DNA from: JBAVQS01 sp049694275
GTDB lineage: Bacteria; Chloroflexota; Anaerolineae; UBA4142; SHND01
Assembly: GCA_049694275.1 (NCBI GenBank)
Contig: JBAVQS010000198.1
Location: 19,890 to 83,889 of the forward strand
Reading direction: 5' to 3'
Length of the DNA: 64,000 nt
Part shown: one piece after another, positions 44,941 to 54,665 of the stretch
How the letters are laid out: each line of letters opens with the position of its first letter
Position numbering within the stretch: position 1 is the stretch's first letter
Notes under the pieces: generated by a model
Databases searched by the model: none
What the model was told of the DNA's origin: nothing
Seen by the model: only the letters and a program-made list of their open reading frames with translations
Made by a program: the position numbers and the translations under genes

Positions 44941-44983
44941 ACGTTTGTAGTACGACATATAGTATGCACACTTGTCTTGTACT
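44936..44983 (+). promoter_or_regulatory. tandem NrdR-box-like sites
   Basis: ACACTACGTTTGTAGT (44936-44951) and ACACTTGTCTTGTACT (44968-44983) are 16-base imperfect palindromes, 32 bases apart start to start. NrdR boxes occur as pairs of 16-base sites with about 15-16 bases between, three helical turns centre to centre. The first overlaps the -10 and start site, so NrdR would repress its own transcript and read-through into nrdJ. Confidence 0.65.
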
Positions 44984-45061
44984 CCACATTTAGGGTTTGA
45001 GCCGGCTGCTCACACCCTATTTTCATCCCGTTTTTTTCGGCGCTTGTACAAGGAGTTGTCT

Positions 45062-45553
45062 ATGCGCTGCCCCTATTGTGCCCAGGAAGAGAGCAAAGTA
45101 ATCGATACCCGCGAGTCCGAAGAGACGATTCGCCGCCGCCGCGAATGCTTGAAATGTAGCAGGCGTTTTACAACCTATGAGCGTGTGGCCCATACGAGCC
45201 TGATGGTCATCAAGCAGGATGGTCGGCGTGAAGCGTTTGACCGGCAAAAGTTGATGAAAGGGATCGTGCGTGCCTGTGCGAAACGCCCGGTTCCGACCGA
45301 GCAGATCGAGCATCTCGTTGATGATATCGAACTGCAGTTGCACGCGCAGAACCGCTCCGAGATTGATTCTCAAAAGATTGGTCAGATGGTCATGGACCGC
45401 CTGCGCGTACTCGACGATGTTGCTTATGTTCGGTTTGCCTCTGTCTATCGAAGGTTCGCGGATCTCGAATCGTTACAGGTTGAAATCCAGCGGCTGCGTG
45501 AGCGCAAAGAGCGCGAGGCCGAGCAGCAAGCGCAATACAAGCTCGCGATGTAA
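45062..45553 (+). CDS. nrdR: transcriptional repressor NrdR
   Basis: A 163-residue repressor of ribonucleotide reductase genes. The zinc ribbon is C3-P-Y-C6 and C29-L-K-C32, followed by the ATP-cone (VIKQDGRREAFDRQKLMKGI) that senses dATP/ATP. AAGGAG lies seven bases before the ATG at 45062. It is upstream of nrdJ and has a promoter overlapped by its own box-like sites. Residue 32-150 layout is standard. Confidence 0.95.
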   Translation: MRCPYCAQEESKVIDTRESEETIRRRRECLKCSRRFTTYERVAHTSLMVIKQDGRREAFDRQKLMKGIVRACAKRPVPTEQIEHLVDDIELQLHAQNRSEIDSQKIGQMVMDRLRVLDDVAYVRFASVYRRFADLESLQVEIQRLRERKEREAEQQAQYKLAM

Positions 45554-45610
45554 GCTGAATGAAATTACTTCCGACCGCTCTGCGACATTGACGCCTTTTC
45601 GCAAACACCA

Positions 45611-45648
45611 GGACGGGCGATCGTTGGTTCGTTCGCCCGTCCTTTTTT
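45611..45648 (+). terminator. intrinsic terminator or attenuator between nrdR and nrdJ
   Basis: GGACGGGCGA (45611-45620) pairs perfectly with TCGCCCGTCC (45633-45642), with a 12-base loop and six T (45643-45648). No promoter is visible between it and nrdJ, so nrdJ either depends on read-through or on a promoter I do not recognise. Confidence 0.8.
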
Positions 45649-45674
45649 ATTGCCCAGTTCGAGGAGGATTTTAT

Positions 45675-48600
45675 ATGAGTAGTACGCAGGCTCATGCTAT
45701 AGCACGAGGGACAATCAAATTTGATGGCAATGGCAAGCACAATGGAAACGCTTCTGAGCATCAAGCACGCACCCCAGTTGTATTAACGGCCAACGCACGT
45801 ACGATTCTCGAAAAACGTTATTTGCGGCGAGGCGCAGACGGCAAGCCAGCCGAAACAATCGAAGAGATGTTCGCTCGCGTGGCCCGTGTTGTCGCCGAAC
45901 CCGACGCTAATTATGGCGAGGATGCACGGTCGCGCACCGAAGAGTTTTATGACCTTCTTACGACGCTGCGCTTTTTCCCAAATTCCCCTACGTTCACCGG
46001 CGCAGGCACTCCTCTTGGGCAACTCGCTGCCTGTTTTGTGATTCCGATTAAGGATGATATGGGCCGCGATCCTGCCGGTATCTTTTCCACCCTGCGTGTC
46101 GCTGCATTGATTCAACAGACTGGCGGCGGCAATGGGTTTTCTTTTTCGCGGCTGCGTCCCAAAGGCGATCACGTCGCTACTAGTGCTGGGGTTGCCACCG
46201 GCCCAGTTGGCTTTTTGCGTGTTTATGACAAGGCATTCGGCGAGATTGCGCAAGGAGGAACCCGGCGGGGCGCCAACATGGGGGTTCTACGGGTCGATCA
46301 TCCCGATATTCAGGATTTCGTTCGCAGCAAAGAGGTCGAGGGCGATATATCGAATTTTAACATTTCGGTTGCGCTGACTGATGCCTTTATGGACGCCGTC
46401 GAGAATGACGAGGATTTCGAGTTGGTGAATCCACGTGATGGCAAGGTGTGGCGAACGATCCTCGCCCGTGAGCTCCTGAATGATATTGTCAGACACGCCC
46501 ATCACAACGGCGAGCCCGGTGCGCTCTTTATCGACGCGGCGAATCGCTCGAATCCGGTTCCGCATTTGTACGAACTTGAGGCCACTAATCCCTGCGTGAC
46601 CGGTGAGACGCTCATCTACACCGCTGAGGGATTGCGTCGAGCGGATGAACTGGCAGCGAATGACCAACCGTTACAGGTTGTAGTGGATGGTCGTTTCGGG
46701 ACAGACCCGTTGCTTCCGGCGTCGCCAGTTTTGTCGACAGGGATCAAGGAAGTTTATCGCTTGGCGACGCGTGAAGGCTATGAGGTCCGATTGACGGCGG
46801 ACCACAAGGTCATGACCGAACATGGCTGGACTCCTGCACGCGACCTCAAGCCTGGCGATCAGGTTCATATTCTCAACCGCAAAGGCAGTTTCGGTAGAGG
46901 CGGCTCTCTCGAAGAAGGGAGAGTTCTTGGATGGCTGATTGGCGATGGTACAATCAGTGCAATTCGCGCGGTCCTCTCCTTCTTTGGAGAAGAAAAGCGG
47001 GAACTCGCGCCCCTGTTTGCGCAATCAGTCACTGGGATTGTGGAGCACGGGGAACGCCCACGTGCTTATCCAGTTGGCATTATCGATATCCCGGACCGGG
47101 ATGAGGCCCGTGTTGCGTCTGAGCGATTGCGCACGTGGGCCGCGGGCCATGGCTTGACCGAAGACAAGTTCCATGTGCCACCCGCGGTATTCGTTGGAAG
47201 CGCAGAGATGCAGCGCGGCTTTATACAAGCATTATTTACTGCTGATGGACATGTGAATGACGGCGGAGAAAAGGGATGCTCTGTTCGGCTTGCCTCCTCG
47301 CACCTCGGCTTGTTAAAGGATGTCCAACGGCTATTATTGAATTTTGGTGTTGTGAGCCGTATTTATGAGGAACGGCGGCCCAGCGGTTACCGCCCGATGC
47401 CCGATGGGCATGGTGGCCGCAAAGAGTATCCGCACCAGTCGCAGCATGAGCTTGCGCTTAGCAAGACAAATCTCGATCGCTTCGCGCAAGAGCTTGGTTT
47501 CCTGACAGAAGCTAAACAGTCCCGATTGCTGGCTTATCTTTCCCGCATGAAACGAGGCACGTACCGAGAACTGTTCACGGCGACCGTGCGCTCGGTCGAA
47601 CTGGATGGTCGCGAACCGGTATACGATTTACAGCAACCAGAGACCCATTCATTTATTGCCAATGGCTTGGTCGTACACAATTGCGGAGAGCAGTGGTTAG
47701 GGCCTTACGAGAATTGCTGCCTTGGCTCTGTCAATCTGGCGCAACATGTGACCGCGGATGGCAAGGTCGATTGGAATCAATTACGCGAGAGTATAGTCAG
47801 CGCGACACGCTTTCTCGACAATGTTGTCGATGCCAACAAGTACGTGCCGGCGGTGCCGCAGCTGCAAGAGGCGGCGTGCCAGTGCCGCCGCATCGGCCTC
47901 GGCATTATGGGGCTGGGTGACTTGATGTACCGGCTGGGCGTGCGCTATGGCGCGCCTGAAGGTGAGGATCTGGCAGGGCAAGTCATGGAATTTGTTCGCT
48001 ATCATACCATGACGACGAGCATCGATCTGGCGCGCATGCGCGGCGCATTTCCTGCAATTCAGGGTTCGATCTATGACCCGGAAAATCTCAAGTGGACTCC
48101 TCCACAACCGATTACGCCCTTTGTTCACGATTTTGGGCGTCCGGCGCTTAATTGGAGCGAGATTGTTGACGGGATCAAACAACACGGCATCCGTAATGCA
48201 GCGCAGACGACAATCGCGCCGACTGGAACGATTGCGACCGTCGCAGGGGTCGAATCTTATGGTTGTGAGCCGGTCTTTGCGCTTGCCTATACTCGCCACG
48301 TCAACGACCAGGGCAAGGATCTGCAACTAAACTATTTCAGCCCGCTCTTTGAGCAGGCGCTCAAAAATACCGGGCTGGACGAGGCGGGGTGCAATCAAAT
48401 TCTGGACCAGGTTCTCTTAACTGGTTCCTGCCAGCCGGTAAAAGAGGTCCCAGCCAAACTGCGCCACGCGTTTGTGGTGACTAGCGATATTGCGCCTATC
48501 GAGCATGTGCGCATGCAGGCCGCGATGCAAGCGTTCGTCGATAATTCTTTATCCAAGACAATCAATTTCCCCGAGACGGCGACTGTCGAGGATGTCAAAG

Positions 48601-49265
48601 CGGCGTACCTGACCGCGTGGAAACTAGGGTGCAAAGGGATCACGGTCTACGTTGCCGGCACGCGGCAGCAGGTGGTGCTCGAAACCAAACAGACCGCGCT
48701 CAAGCGGGGGAGCAATGGCGCAACGCCGGAAACGGCTGGCCAGTTGGCGCTGCCGCAGATGGCGCCGCTACACAAAAAGCCGCGCCCGCGCGCGCTGCAC
48801 GGCGCCACCTATGAAATTTCCACACCGCTCGGTAAAGCTTTTATCACCGTCAATCGCAATGGCGATGACCAACCGTTTGAGGCCTTTTGCAATGTCGGCA
48901 AGGCTGGATCGGATACGGCCGCGGTAAGTGAGGCTATTGGGCGGCTGATTTCCTTGTGTCTACGTCTCCCCTCTCCGATGACTCCTACCGAACGTTTGGA
49001 GGAGATTGCCGAGCAACTTGCCGGAATTGGTGGGGGCCGCCCCATGGGTTTTGGCCCGCAGCGGGTGCGTTCACTCCCCGATGGAATTGCTCAGGTGTTG
49101 GCTCAGGACTTGGGCCAAGTGCCGGCCGCGCACGTCGAGACGACCGAAATCAAGGGTACGCCCCTTTTCAAGATCGGCGACCTCTGCCCGAGTTGTGGGG
49201 AGGCGGCTTTTGTTGCTGAGGAGGGTTGCCGTCGCTGTCATTCGTGCGGCTATAGCGAGTGTTAG
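45675..49265 (+). CDS. nrdJ: B12-dependent (class II) ribonucleoside-diphosphate reductase with intein
   Basis: The frame encodes 1196 residues: 833 of reductase and a 363-residue intein at residues 307-669. Extein signatures are NSPTFTGAGTPLGQLAACFVIP, QTGGGNGFSFSRLRP, GTRRGANMGVL, TGTIATVAGVESYGCEP, and a C-terminal zinc-finger pair (CPSCG, CRRCHSCGY). The active-site motif N-P-C-G-E is split by the intein between P306 and the catalytic Cys, so splicing is needed for activity. GAGGAGG precedes the ATG at 45675. Class II enzymes make deoxynucleotides with adenosylcobalamin and need no oxygen. No B12 riboswitch is seen in the short leader. Confidence 0.92.
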   Translation: MSSTQAHAIARGTIKFDGNGKHNGNASEHQARTPVVLTANARTILEKRYLRRGADGKPAETIEEMFARVARVVAEPDANYGEDARSRTEEFYDLLTTLRFFPNSPTFTGAGTPLGQLAACFVIPIKDDMGRDPAGIFSTLRVAALIQQTGGGNGFSFSRLRPKGDHVATSAGVATGPVGFLRVYDKAFGEIAQGGTRRGANMGVLRVDHPDIQDFVRSKEVEGDISNFNISVALTDAFMDAVENDEDFELVNPRDGKVWRTILARELLNDIVRHAHHNGEPGALFIDAANRSNPVPHLYELEATNPCVTGETLIYTAEGLRRADELAANDQPLQVVVDGRFGTDPLLPASPVLSTGIKEVYRLATREGYEVRLTADHKVMTEHGWTPARDLKPGDQVHILNRKGSFGRGGSLEEGRVLGWLIGDGTISAIRAVLSFFGEEKRELAPLFAQSVTGIVEHGERPRAYPVGIIDIPDRDEARVASERLRTWAAGHGLTEDKFHVPPAVFVGSAEMQRGFIQALFTADGHVNDGGEKGCSVRLASSHLGLLKDVQRLLLNFGVVSRIYEERRPSGYRPMPDGHGGRKEYPHQSQHELALSKTNLDRFAQELGFLTEAKQSRLLAYLSRMKRGTYRELFTATVRSVELDGREPVYDLQQPETHSFIANGLVVHNCGEQWLGPYENCCLGSVNLAQHVTADGKVDWNQLRESIVSATRFLDNVVDANKYVPAVPQLQEAACQCRRIGLGIMGLGDLMYRLGVRYGAPEGEDLAGQVMEFVRYHTMTTSIDLARMRGAFPAIQGSIYDPENLKWTPPQPITPFVHDFGRPALNWSEIVDGIKQHGIRNAAQTTIAPTGTIATVAGVESYGCEPVFALAYTRHVNDQGKDLQLNYFSPLFEQALKNTGLDEAGCNQILDQVLLTGSCQPVKEVPAKLRHAFVVTSDIAPIEHVRMQAAMQAFVDNSLSKTINFPETATVEDVKAAYLTAWKLGCKGITVYVAGTRQQVVLETKQTALKRGSNGATPETAGQLALPQMAPLHKKPRPRALHGATYEISTPLGKAFITVNRNGDDQPFEAFCNVGKAGSDTAAVSEAIGRLISLCLRLPSPMTPTERLEEIAEQLAGIGGGRPMGFGPQRVRSLPDGIAQVLAQDLGQVPAAHVETTEIKGTPLFKIGDLCPSCGEAAFVAEEGCRRCHSCGYSEC
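46593..47681 (+). mobile_element. intein with LAGLIDADG homing endonuclease in nrdJ
   Basis: The element starts at Cys-1 (CVTGETLIYTAEG) and ends with ANGLVVHN, followed by the extein Cys. Block B has T68-A-D-H71; block F/G has VYDLQQPETHSFIANG. Between them are two dodecapeptide motifs, LGWLIGDG (about residue 112) and FIQALFTADG (about 210), typical of LAGLIDADG endonucleases. All splicing residues are present (Cys-1, TxxH, His-Asn, Cys+1), so it should splice. Its base use does not differ strikingly from the host gene. Confidence 0.92.
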
Positions 49266-49295
49266 CATCGCAGGAGGACGCAATCTCGCGGGGTG

Positions 49296-49353
49296 AGCGG
49301 CGAAGCATTTGTTCTGCGGTTGCATCTAATGCTTCGCCGCTGCTCGCAATTTT
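49296..49353 (+). terminator. terminator after nrdJ
   Basis: AGCGGCGAAGCATT (49296-49309) pairs perfectly with AATGCTTCGCCGCT (49328-49341), with an 18-base loop. A weak T-run follows at 49350-49353. Confidence 0.65.
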
Positions 49354-49379
49354 GCCAAATCCTCTATCTCTGCTATAAT
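49352..49379 (+). promoter_or_regulatory. tRNA-Pro promoter
   Basis: TTGCCA (49352-49357), 16 bases, TATAAT (49374-49379), about 40 bases before the mature tRNA. Confidence 0.65.
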
Positions 49380-49422
49380 CATACACTGCTGCACGCGGTT
49401 TCTCTCCTGGAATCGCTTAAAT

Positions 49423-49498
<76 letters not shown>

Positions 49499-49499
49499 G

Positions 49500-49532
49500 G
49501 ACCGAGGTGGGAAATCGCCTCGGTCTCTTTTT
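49500..49532 (+). terminator. terminator after tRNA-Pro
   Basis: GACCGAGG (49500-49507) pairs with CCTCGGTC (49518-49525), followed by TCTTTTT. It separates the tRNA from the kinase gene. Confidence 0.75.
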
Positions 49533-49554
49533 ACCTGTTGTTAGAGGTCACCGG

Positions 49555-51017
49555 ATGAATCAGGACAATGTGGTCCCACCCGCACAACTGGCTCCGCCTC
49601 CGCCCGATATGCTGGCGCGGGTGATGAGCGTTCTCGCGATCCTTGCCGATCTCTCCCGCGCGGATGCATTGCTCTGCGTCCGGGATGGTGAGGTTCGTGT
49701 ACTCGCCCATCGCCGTCCCCGTTCAATTGCACCGGTCCATCGAAATTCCCTGGATGGCGAAGCTATTTCGCGGCAACTGAGCCCCGTTATCTACGAGGCC
49801 TTTGATCAAAACCGTTTTTTGCGCGGCTCGCGCGCCCATAGCGAGGCAGAGGGCGCGCCGGTCATGCAAGAGGTTTTTCCTGTACGCGCCGATGGCCGCC
49901 TGATTGCGGTCCTCGTTATCGAGACCAATCTGCTAGAGCATGAGCGCTTGCGTCGGCGAAGCCGGGTCTTTCAGCGTGCCCTGGCGAATCTCAAGTGGAT
50001 GGCTTCTCGAGGTGAACCGCTCGACGCTGCCCGTCTCTCGCCGTTCGGCGAATACGACGGAATTATCTATGCGGATGCCGATCGTGTGATCCGCTACATG
50101 AGCGGAATCGCGACAAACCTCTATCGCAACATCGGATACAGCGAATCCCTTCTCGCCAAGCCCCTCGCGTTTACAGAAACGGTTGATGACGAGTTGGCGC
50201 GCCAGGCCATTGCCACCGGCGCCTGCGTCGAACGCGAGCTGGTTGAACGTGGCCGGACCTGGGTAAAAAAAGCGCTCCCGATTGAACAGTCGGATGTCAT
50301 CCCCTTGTTCGGCTTGAACCGCCCACGGCTTGCCGGCGTCGTGATTACAATCCATGATGACACGGACGCGCGCCAGCGCGAGCTGGAACTAAAAATCAAG
50401 ACGACGATGATCAAAGAAGTGCATCATCGCGTCAAAAATGATCTCCAAACCGTCGCGGCGCTCTTGCGAATGCAGGGCCGGCGTATGCAAACTGAAGAAG
50501 CCAAGCTGGCGTTGGCCGAGGCGGGCAATCGGATTCTCAGTATCGCCGTCATTCATGAGTTTTTATCTGAGCAGGATTCGCGTATAATAAACATTCGAGA
50601 AATCGCCGGGCGAATTCTCACCCAGATGCAGAGCGGGGTGCTCGACCCGGAACGCGCGATTCACCTCAAGCTCAAGGGTCCCAATATTCTCTTGACGGCG
50701 CGGCAGGCTACCTCCTGTGCGTTGGTGATCAACGAATTATTGCAAAATGCGCTAGAGCATGGCTATGACCAGCGGGCAAGCGGCGGCACTATTTCTCTAA
50801 CCTTCGAGGATGAAGGGGATCGCGTGATGCTGCGAGTGCACGACGATGGGCGCGGGCTGCCTGCAGATTTTGATCTGGAGCATGTAGACAGCCTAGGCCT
50901 GCGGATCGTGCGCATGTTAGTAACCGATGACCTCAGGGGACAGATCGAGATGCAGAGCGATAACGGGGTCTCGGCAATCGTCAGGTTTCCAAAAATCCCT
51001 CTCGGAGGCGAAGACGG

Positions 51018-51039
<22 letters not shown>
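49555..51039 (+). CDS. cytosolic sensor histidine kinase, PdtaS-like (HisKA_2)
   Basis: A 494-residue kinase without membrane helices. Residues about 20-135 form a GAF-like H_kinase_N region, about 160-265 a PAS-like region, then the HisKA_2 dimerisation helix EVHHRVKNDLQTVAALL (His 290/291, the phosphorylation site) and an HATPase with NELLQNALEHG (N box) and DDGRGLP. The architecture matches PdtaS. AGAGGT precedes the ATG at 49555. It overlaps its regulator by 22 bases. The signal is unknown. Confidence 0.85.
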
Positions 51040-51599
<560 letters not shown>

Positions 51600-51654
51600 C
51601 CTCAAGTAATGGAACTCGGGGAAGCTGGCTTGTGTGGAATCGCGATGACTTTGG

Positions 51655-51700
51655 ACAAGAACAAATTGGTGAGATGTGAGCCCCACCAATTTGTTCTTGT
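51655..51700. terminator. long hairpin between convergent genes
   Basis: A perfect 17-base-pair stem (51655-51671 with 51684-51700) and 12-base loop. No strong T-run follows on either strand, so termination is plausible but not certain. Confidence 0.5.
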
Positions 51701-51756
51701 AACACCTGCTACCCTCATTTTGAAATTCGCAAAAAATTCAAGCGAAAAGGCAGCTG

Positions 51757-53205
51757 TTATTTCCTTATAAACAGGATACTGTGGCTGTCGGCATATACTT
51801 GCTGCCAATCGGCTGCAGTAGCCATTGCATAAGCAATGGCCGAATCCGGCTCGACAAGGGCCGCATTCACTCCCCGCGCTGCAAGCGCTGCGTCCCACCC
51901 AGGTTTTGCCCGGTAAATTTCCAAATAGCTCTCGATGAACTGATCTCCGTACACATCTGCACGGCCGTCGATATAGACTTGGTATTGTGGATATAGCCGC
52001 CAGATGATGTATCCCCCCCACCCGTACGTATTATAGAGATTCCCCTGGACTTTGTTATTCTGAATATAGTTTACTGCGGCATCCGGGAATTGTTTTTGTT
52101 CGACCTGCGGCTGGTTGTCGACAATGGTTAGCACGCGCAGGGCAACTAGTACGCCAATGATAATTAGAAGCAGGGGATTCAGGTACCCGGATAGACGTGG
52201 GACTTGTGAAACTCTTGAAGTATGGGGCGTGGAGGGCTTTTGCAAGATCGCCGTAAATTGTGAGGCTAATGCCGGAACGGCGGCGAGGGCGAAGAATGGA
52301 ATATTCCGGGCTGACCGCAGGGAGGCAAATCCAAATATCAGAATGAGCAAGAGCCACGTAGCCGGGATGCGCGCGCGTGAAACAATCCCTGCGCCGATGA
52401 GCGCGAGCAGAAGAATGGCGAATGGTTGAAACTCGAGCAAGTGGAAATCGGGTGAGAACCATTCCTGGATATATTTCTGCATCGCCGGGCTTGTCAGCGT
52501 CTCGAGCGGATAGGAAAACATCCGGAAGCCATTGGGATTGAGTGGCACCGCAACTAGGCAGAGCGCCAGGACAATGGCAAGCGGACGGAGAGTGGGAAGA
52601 GCGGCGGACAATCGCCGTTCGAGATACGCGTCGAGCGCCATGCCGGCGAGGTAAATCCCAAGGATTCCGAGGCCAAGTGCATAGCCACTATGCAGATTGA
52701 CCCAGAGGATGATGAAAATAGGAAGGGGGATGAGATATTTAACGAGCGGTCTGGACTGATAGGTGTCGAGCAGCCATAGAAAGAGGCTGGCGAGAAACAT
52801 CGATAGCATCTGTGGACGAACGCCCCAGGTGGGGGCGGTGGCAAGTGCTCCCAGGATGACCACAAAGCCCGCGATGTACGGACGCCCTGTACTCCGCCAG
52901 TAGGCCAGCGCGAATGTTGCAGTGATGATTCCAGCAAACAGAACGATCAGTAAGGGCAAGCCGCCCGCGCGATAGAGCAGATAAATACTGACTTGTGAGA
53001 GCCATTCATGTGTGATCCATTCCTTACCGGGGTTAGTGAAGGAAAAGATGTCGGTGTGAGGGATAGCCCGGTTTTCGACGATATACTCCCCGGTACGGAG
53101 ATGCCACCAAAAATCGGGGTCCGCAACTTCATGGACCCCCATCGCAAAGAGCGCGAGAATGAGAATGGCCACAAAGAGGCGCCGGGTGGAGAGAAGGGGC
53201 GCCAT
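51757..53205 (-). CDS. polytopic membrane protein, paralogue of the 2.4 kb gene, unknown function
   Basis: A 482-residue protein with about ten helices. It shares with the 2442-3875 product the early DPDFWWHLRTGEYI, HEWLSQ, and the late YGWGGYIIWRLYP and IDGRADVYG. The ATG at 53205 (MAPLLSTRRLFV) aligns with the paralogue; a TTG at 53256 would add 17 residues. GT-C-like topology suggests a glycan role, unproven. It is the last gene of a three-gene minus-strand group. Confidence 0.6.
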   Translation of the reverse strand: MAPLLSTRRLFVAILILALFAMGVHEVADPDFWWHLRTGEYIVENRAIPHTDIFSFTNPGKEWITHEWLSQVSIYLLYRAGGLPLLIVLFAGIITATFALAYWRSTGRPYIAGFVVILGALATAPTWGVRPQMLSMFLASLFLWLLDTYQSRPLVKYLIPLPIFIILWVNLHSGYALGLGILGIYLAGMALDAYLERRLSAALPTLRPLAIVLALCLVAVPLNPNGFRMFSYPLETLTSPAMQKYIQEWFSPDFHLLEFQPFAILLLALIGAGIVSRARIPATWLLLILIFGFASLRSARNIPFFALAAVPALASQFTAILQKPSTPHTSRVSQVPRLSGYLNPLLLIIIGVLVALRVLTIVDNQPQVEQKQFPDAAVNYIQNNKVQGNLYNTYGWGGYIIWRLYPQYQVYIDGRADVYGDQFIESYLEIYRAKPGWDAALAARGVNAALVEPDSAIAYAMATAADWQQVYADSHSILFIRK

Positions 53206-53276
53206 TTTATGCACCATGCCAATCTGAGTGAGGTCGGGTAATTGGAAGAGATGCAAATCTTTTCACGCGCTGGCCT

Positions 53277-54611
53277 CTAATTGATTGTTTGCCCAGTGGT
53301 CTGGTTCAGGTCCGACCTGCTCGTCGCCAGGCGGTCCATCTCTAGAATCACACCCAATACGATTAGCACCGTTACAAAGCCCACGTAATTATCTTGGAAA
53401 AAGCGGGTGAGAAACCCAAACCCAAAAATAAAGATGCCTGCGCTTTGGAACATAATACCGACTGAATTTCTTCTTTGCTGATAATGAAGCAGTAGCAAAA
53501 GCAACGGAATGCCGAACAGCCCCTCCAGAATCCAAAAAGGGAATGAGGAAGCTGGAGATGGGATAAGCCCTATGCTGATTAATAGCATCCCCAGTGTGTA
53601 GCCCCGGATTGGATAGTTTATGCCAACCAGACCGGCGGGGTACATTAAAGTGTCTGTTAGAAAAGAGTGCAAATCCCGCAGTGCAAGCGGGGCGGCCGAA
53701 ATTGCCATGACTGCAAAAACTGTGACCGCTGATTTCATCACTTGTTTGATTCTGTCTTTCGGGGGAGTTGAAAGGAATAAATAGAGAAAATAAAACGGGA
53801 TTATGAACCAGGCGGATTGCTTGAGAGAGCATGCAATGCCGAATAGAATCGCGGCAAGTAGCGGACGTTTCTCGATGGTCTTGGCTACCAGGATCAGAAA
53901 CAGCAAGATAGCTACATCATCCATGCCGATTTTTACTGGGCCGGTCAATAAGGGATTAAGCCCGATGGCAGCGACCAATAAGAGCTTATATTCCGGTCTC
54001 CTGGCTAGTGTGGGAAGAATGAGGATCAGGAGAAAGTAGACGAAAAGGAAAACCCAGCGCTCGTCGTACGGAAAACCAGCGAGATGAAAAAGCGCATAAA
54101 AAGGGTATGAGATCCAGAGCAGGCTGGGAAGATAAACAAAATAATCAAATGTCGGATTTCGAGGCAAGGTTATTTCTTTAAAGCCATAAAACTTTAGCGG
54201 TGTTTGGTCATACTGTTCAACATAGGGATTCTTTCCCTGTTGCAAGTAACCGAGAGCTAGTTCAAGTTGTAGTGCGCCATCGTGAACGTTTGCAAGTGCA
54301 GGAGAGTACCCGTCTGCTTCTATCGGGGTAACAAGTCGGTTCGTTATATTCTCTAGCGTAGGAACCAGGCACGCGCCAGCGATCATTAGGAGCAATAGTC
54401 CAAGCCGTATCAGGAAAGAGATCCGGTTCCTATCCAGACCAGCCGTGAGTTTTGTATAGTTTCTAAGGGGTTGAGATAGCTCAAGTAAAACGGTGCCGAG
54501 CAAGGGTACAACGAGAAGGAATGGCCTATCTGTGAGTTGAGATTGCGCCGGTATGAGTACCAGAAGAAGTAAAAGATCAAGCGAAATTCCAAGGATGTTC
54601 ATTACTGGCAA
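53277..54611 (-). CDS. polytopic membrane protein, possible GT-C glycosyltransferase
   Basis: A 444-residue protein with about eleven helices. An outer loop carries NVHDGALQLELALGYLQQGKNPY, where acidic and aromatic residues resemble GT-C loops, and GPVKIGMDDVAIL follows. It is A+T-richer than most neighbours. It lies 54 bases after the methyltransferase and 71 before the paralogue described above. No substrate can be proposed. Confidence 0.5.
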   Translation of the reverse strand: MPVMNILGISLDLLLLLVLIPAQSQLTDRPFLLVVPLLGTVLLELSQPLRNYTKLTAGLDRNRISFLIRLGLLLLMIAGACLVPTLENITNRLVTPIEADGYSPALANVHDGALQLELALGYLQQGKNPYVEQYDQTPLKFYGFKEITLPRNPTFDYFVYLPSLLWISYPFYALFHLAGFPYDERWVFLFVYFLLILILPTLARRPEYKLLLVAAIGLNPLLTGPVKIGMDDVAILLFLILVAKTIEKRPLLAAILFGIACSLKQSAWFIIPFYFLYLFLSTPPKDRIKQVMKSAVTVFAVMAISAAPLALRDLHSFLTDTLMYPAGLVGINYPIRGYTLGMLLISIGLIPSPASSFPFWILEGLFGIPLLLLLLHYQQRRNSVGIMFQSAGIFIFGFGFLTRFFQDNYVGFVTVLIVLGVILEMDRLATSRSDLNQTTGQTIN

Positions 54612-54665
54612 CCTTCAAGTGCGTAATTCTTGGCGCCTTTTGCTTGGCAACCCCAGCGTAGTTCG

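Noticed and set aside
44818..45000. Small plus-strand frame of 60 codons before nrdR
   Set aside because: It runs through the terminator, promoter and NrdR-box-like sites and has no ribosome-binding site.
45270..45674. In-frame upstream extension of nrdJ through nrdR and the terminator
   Set aside because: The family start with GAGGAGG is at 45675; the extension crosses a conserved gene and a hairpin.
45554..45674. Cobalamin riboswitch upstream of nrdJ
   Set aside because: The gap is only about 120 bases and no B12-box-like sequence is seen.
51655..51700. Seventeen-pair inverted repeat as an insertion-sequence remnant
   Set aside because: The arms are only twelve bases apart and it lies between convergent genes; a terminator is the simpler explanation.
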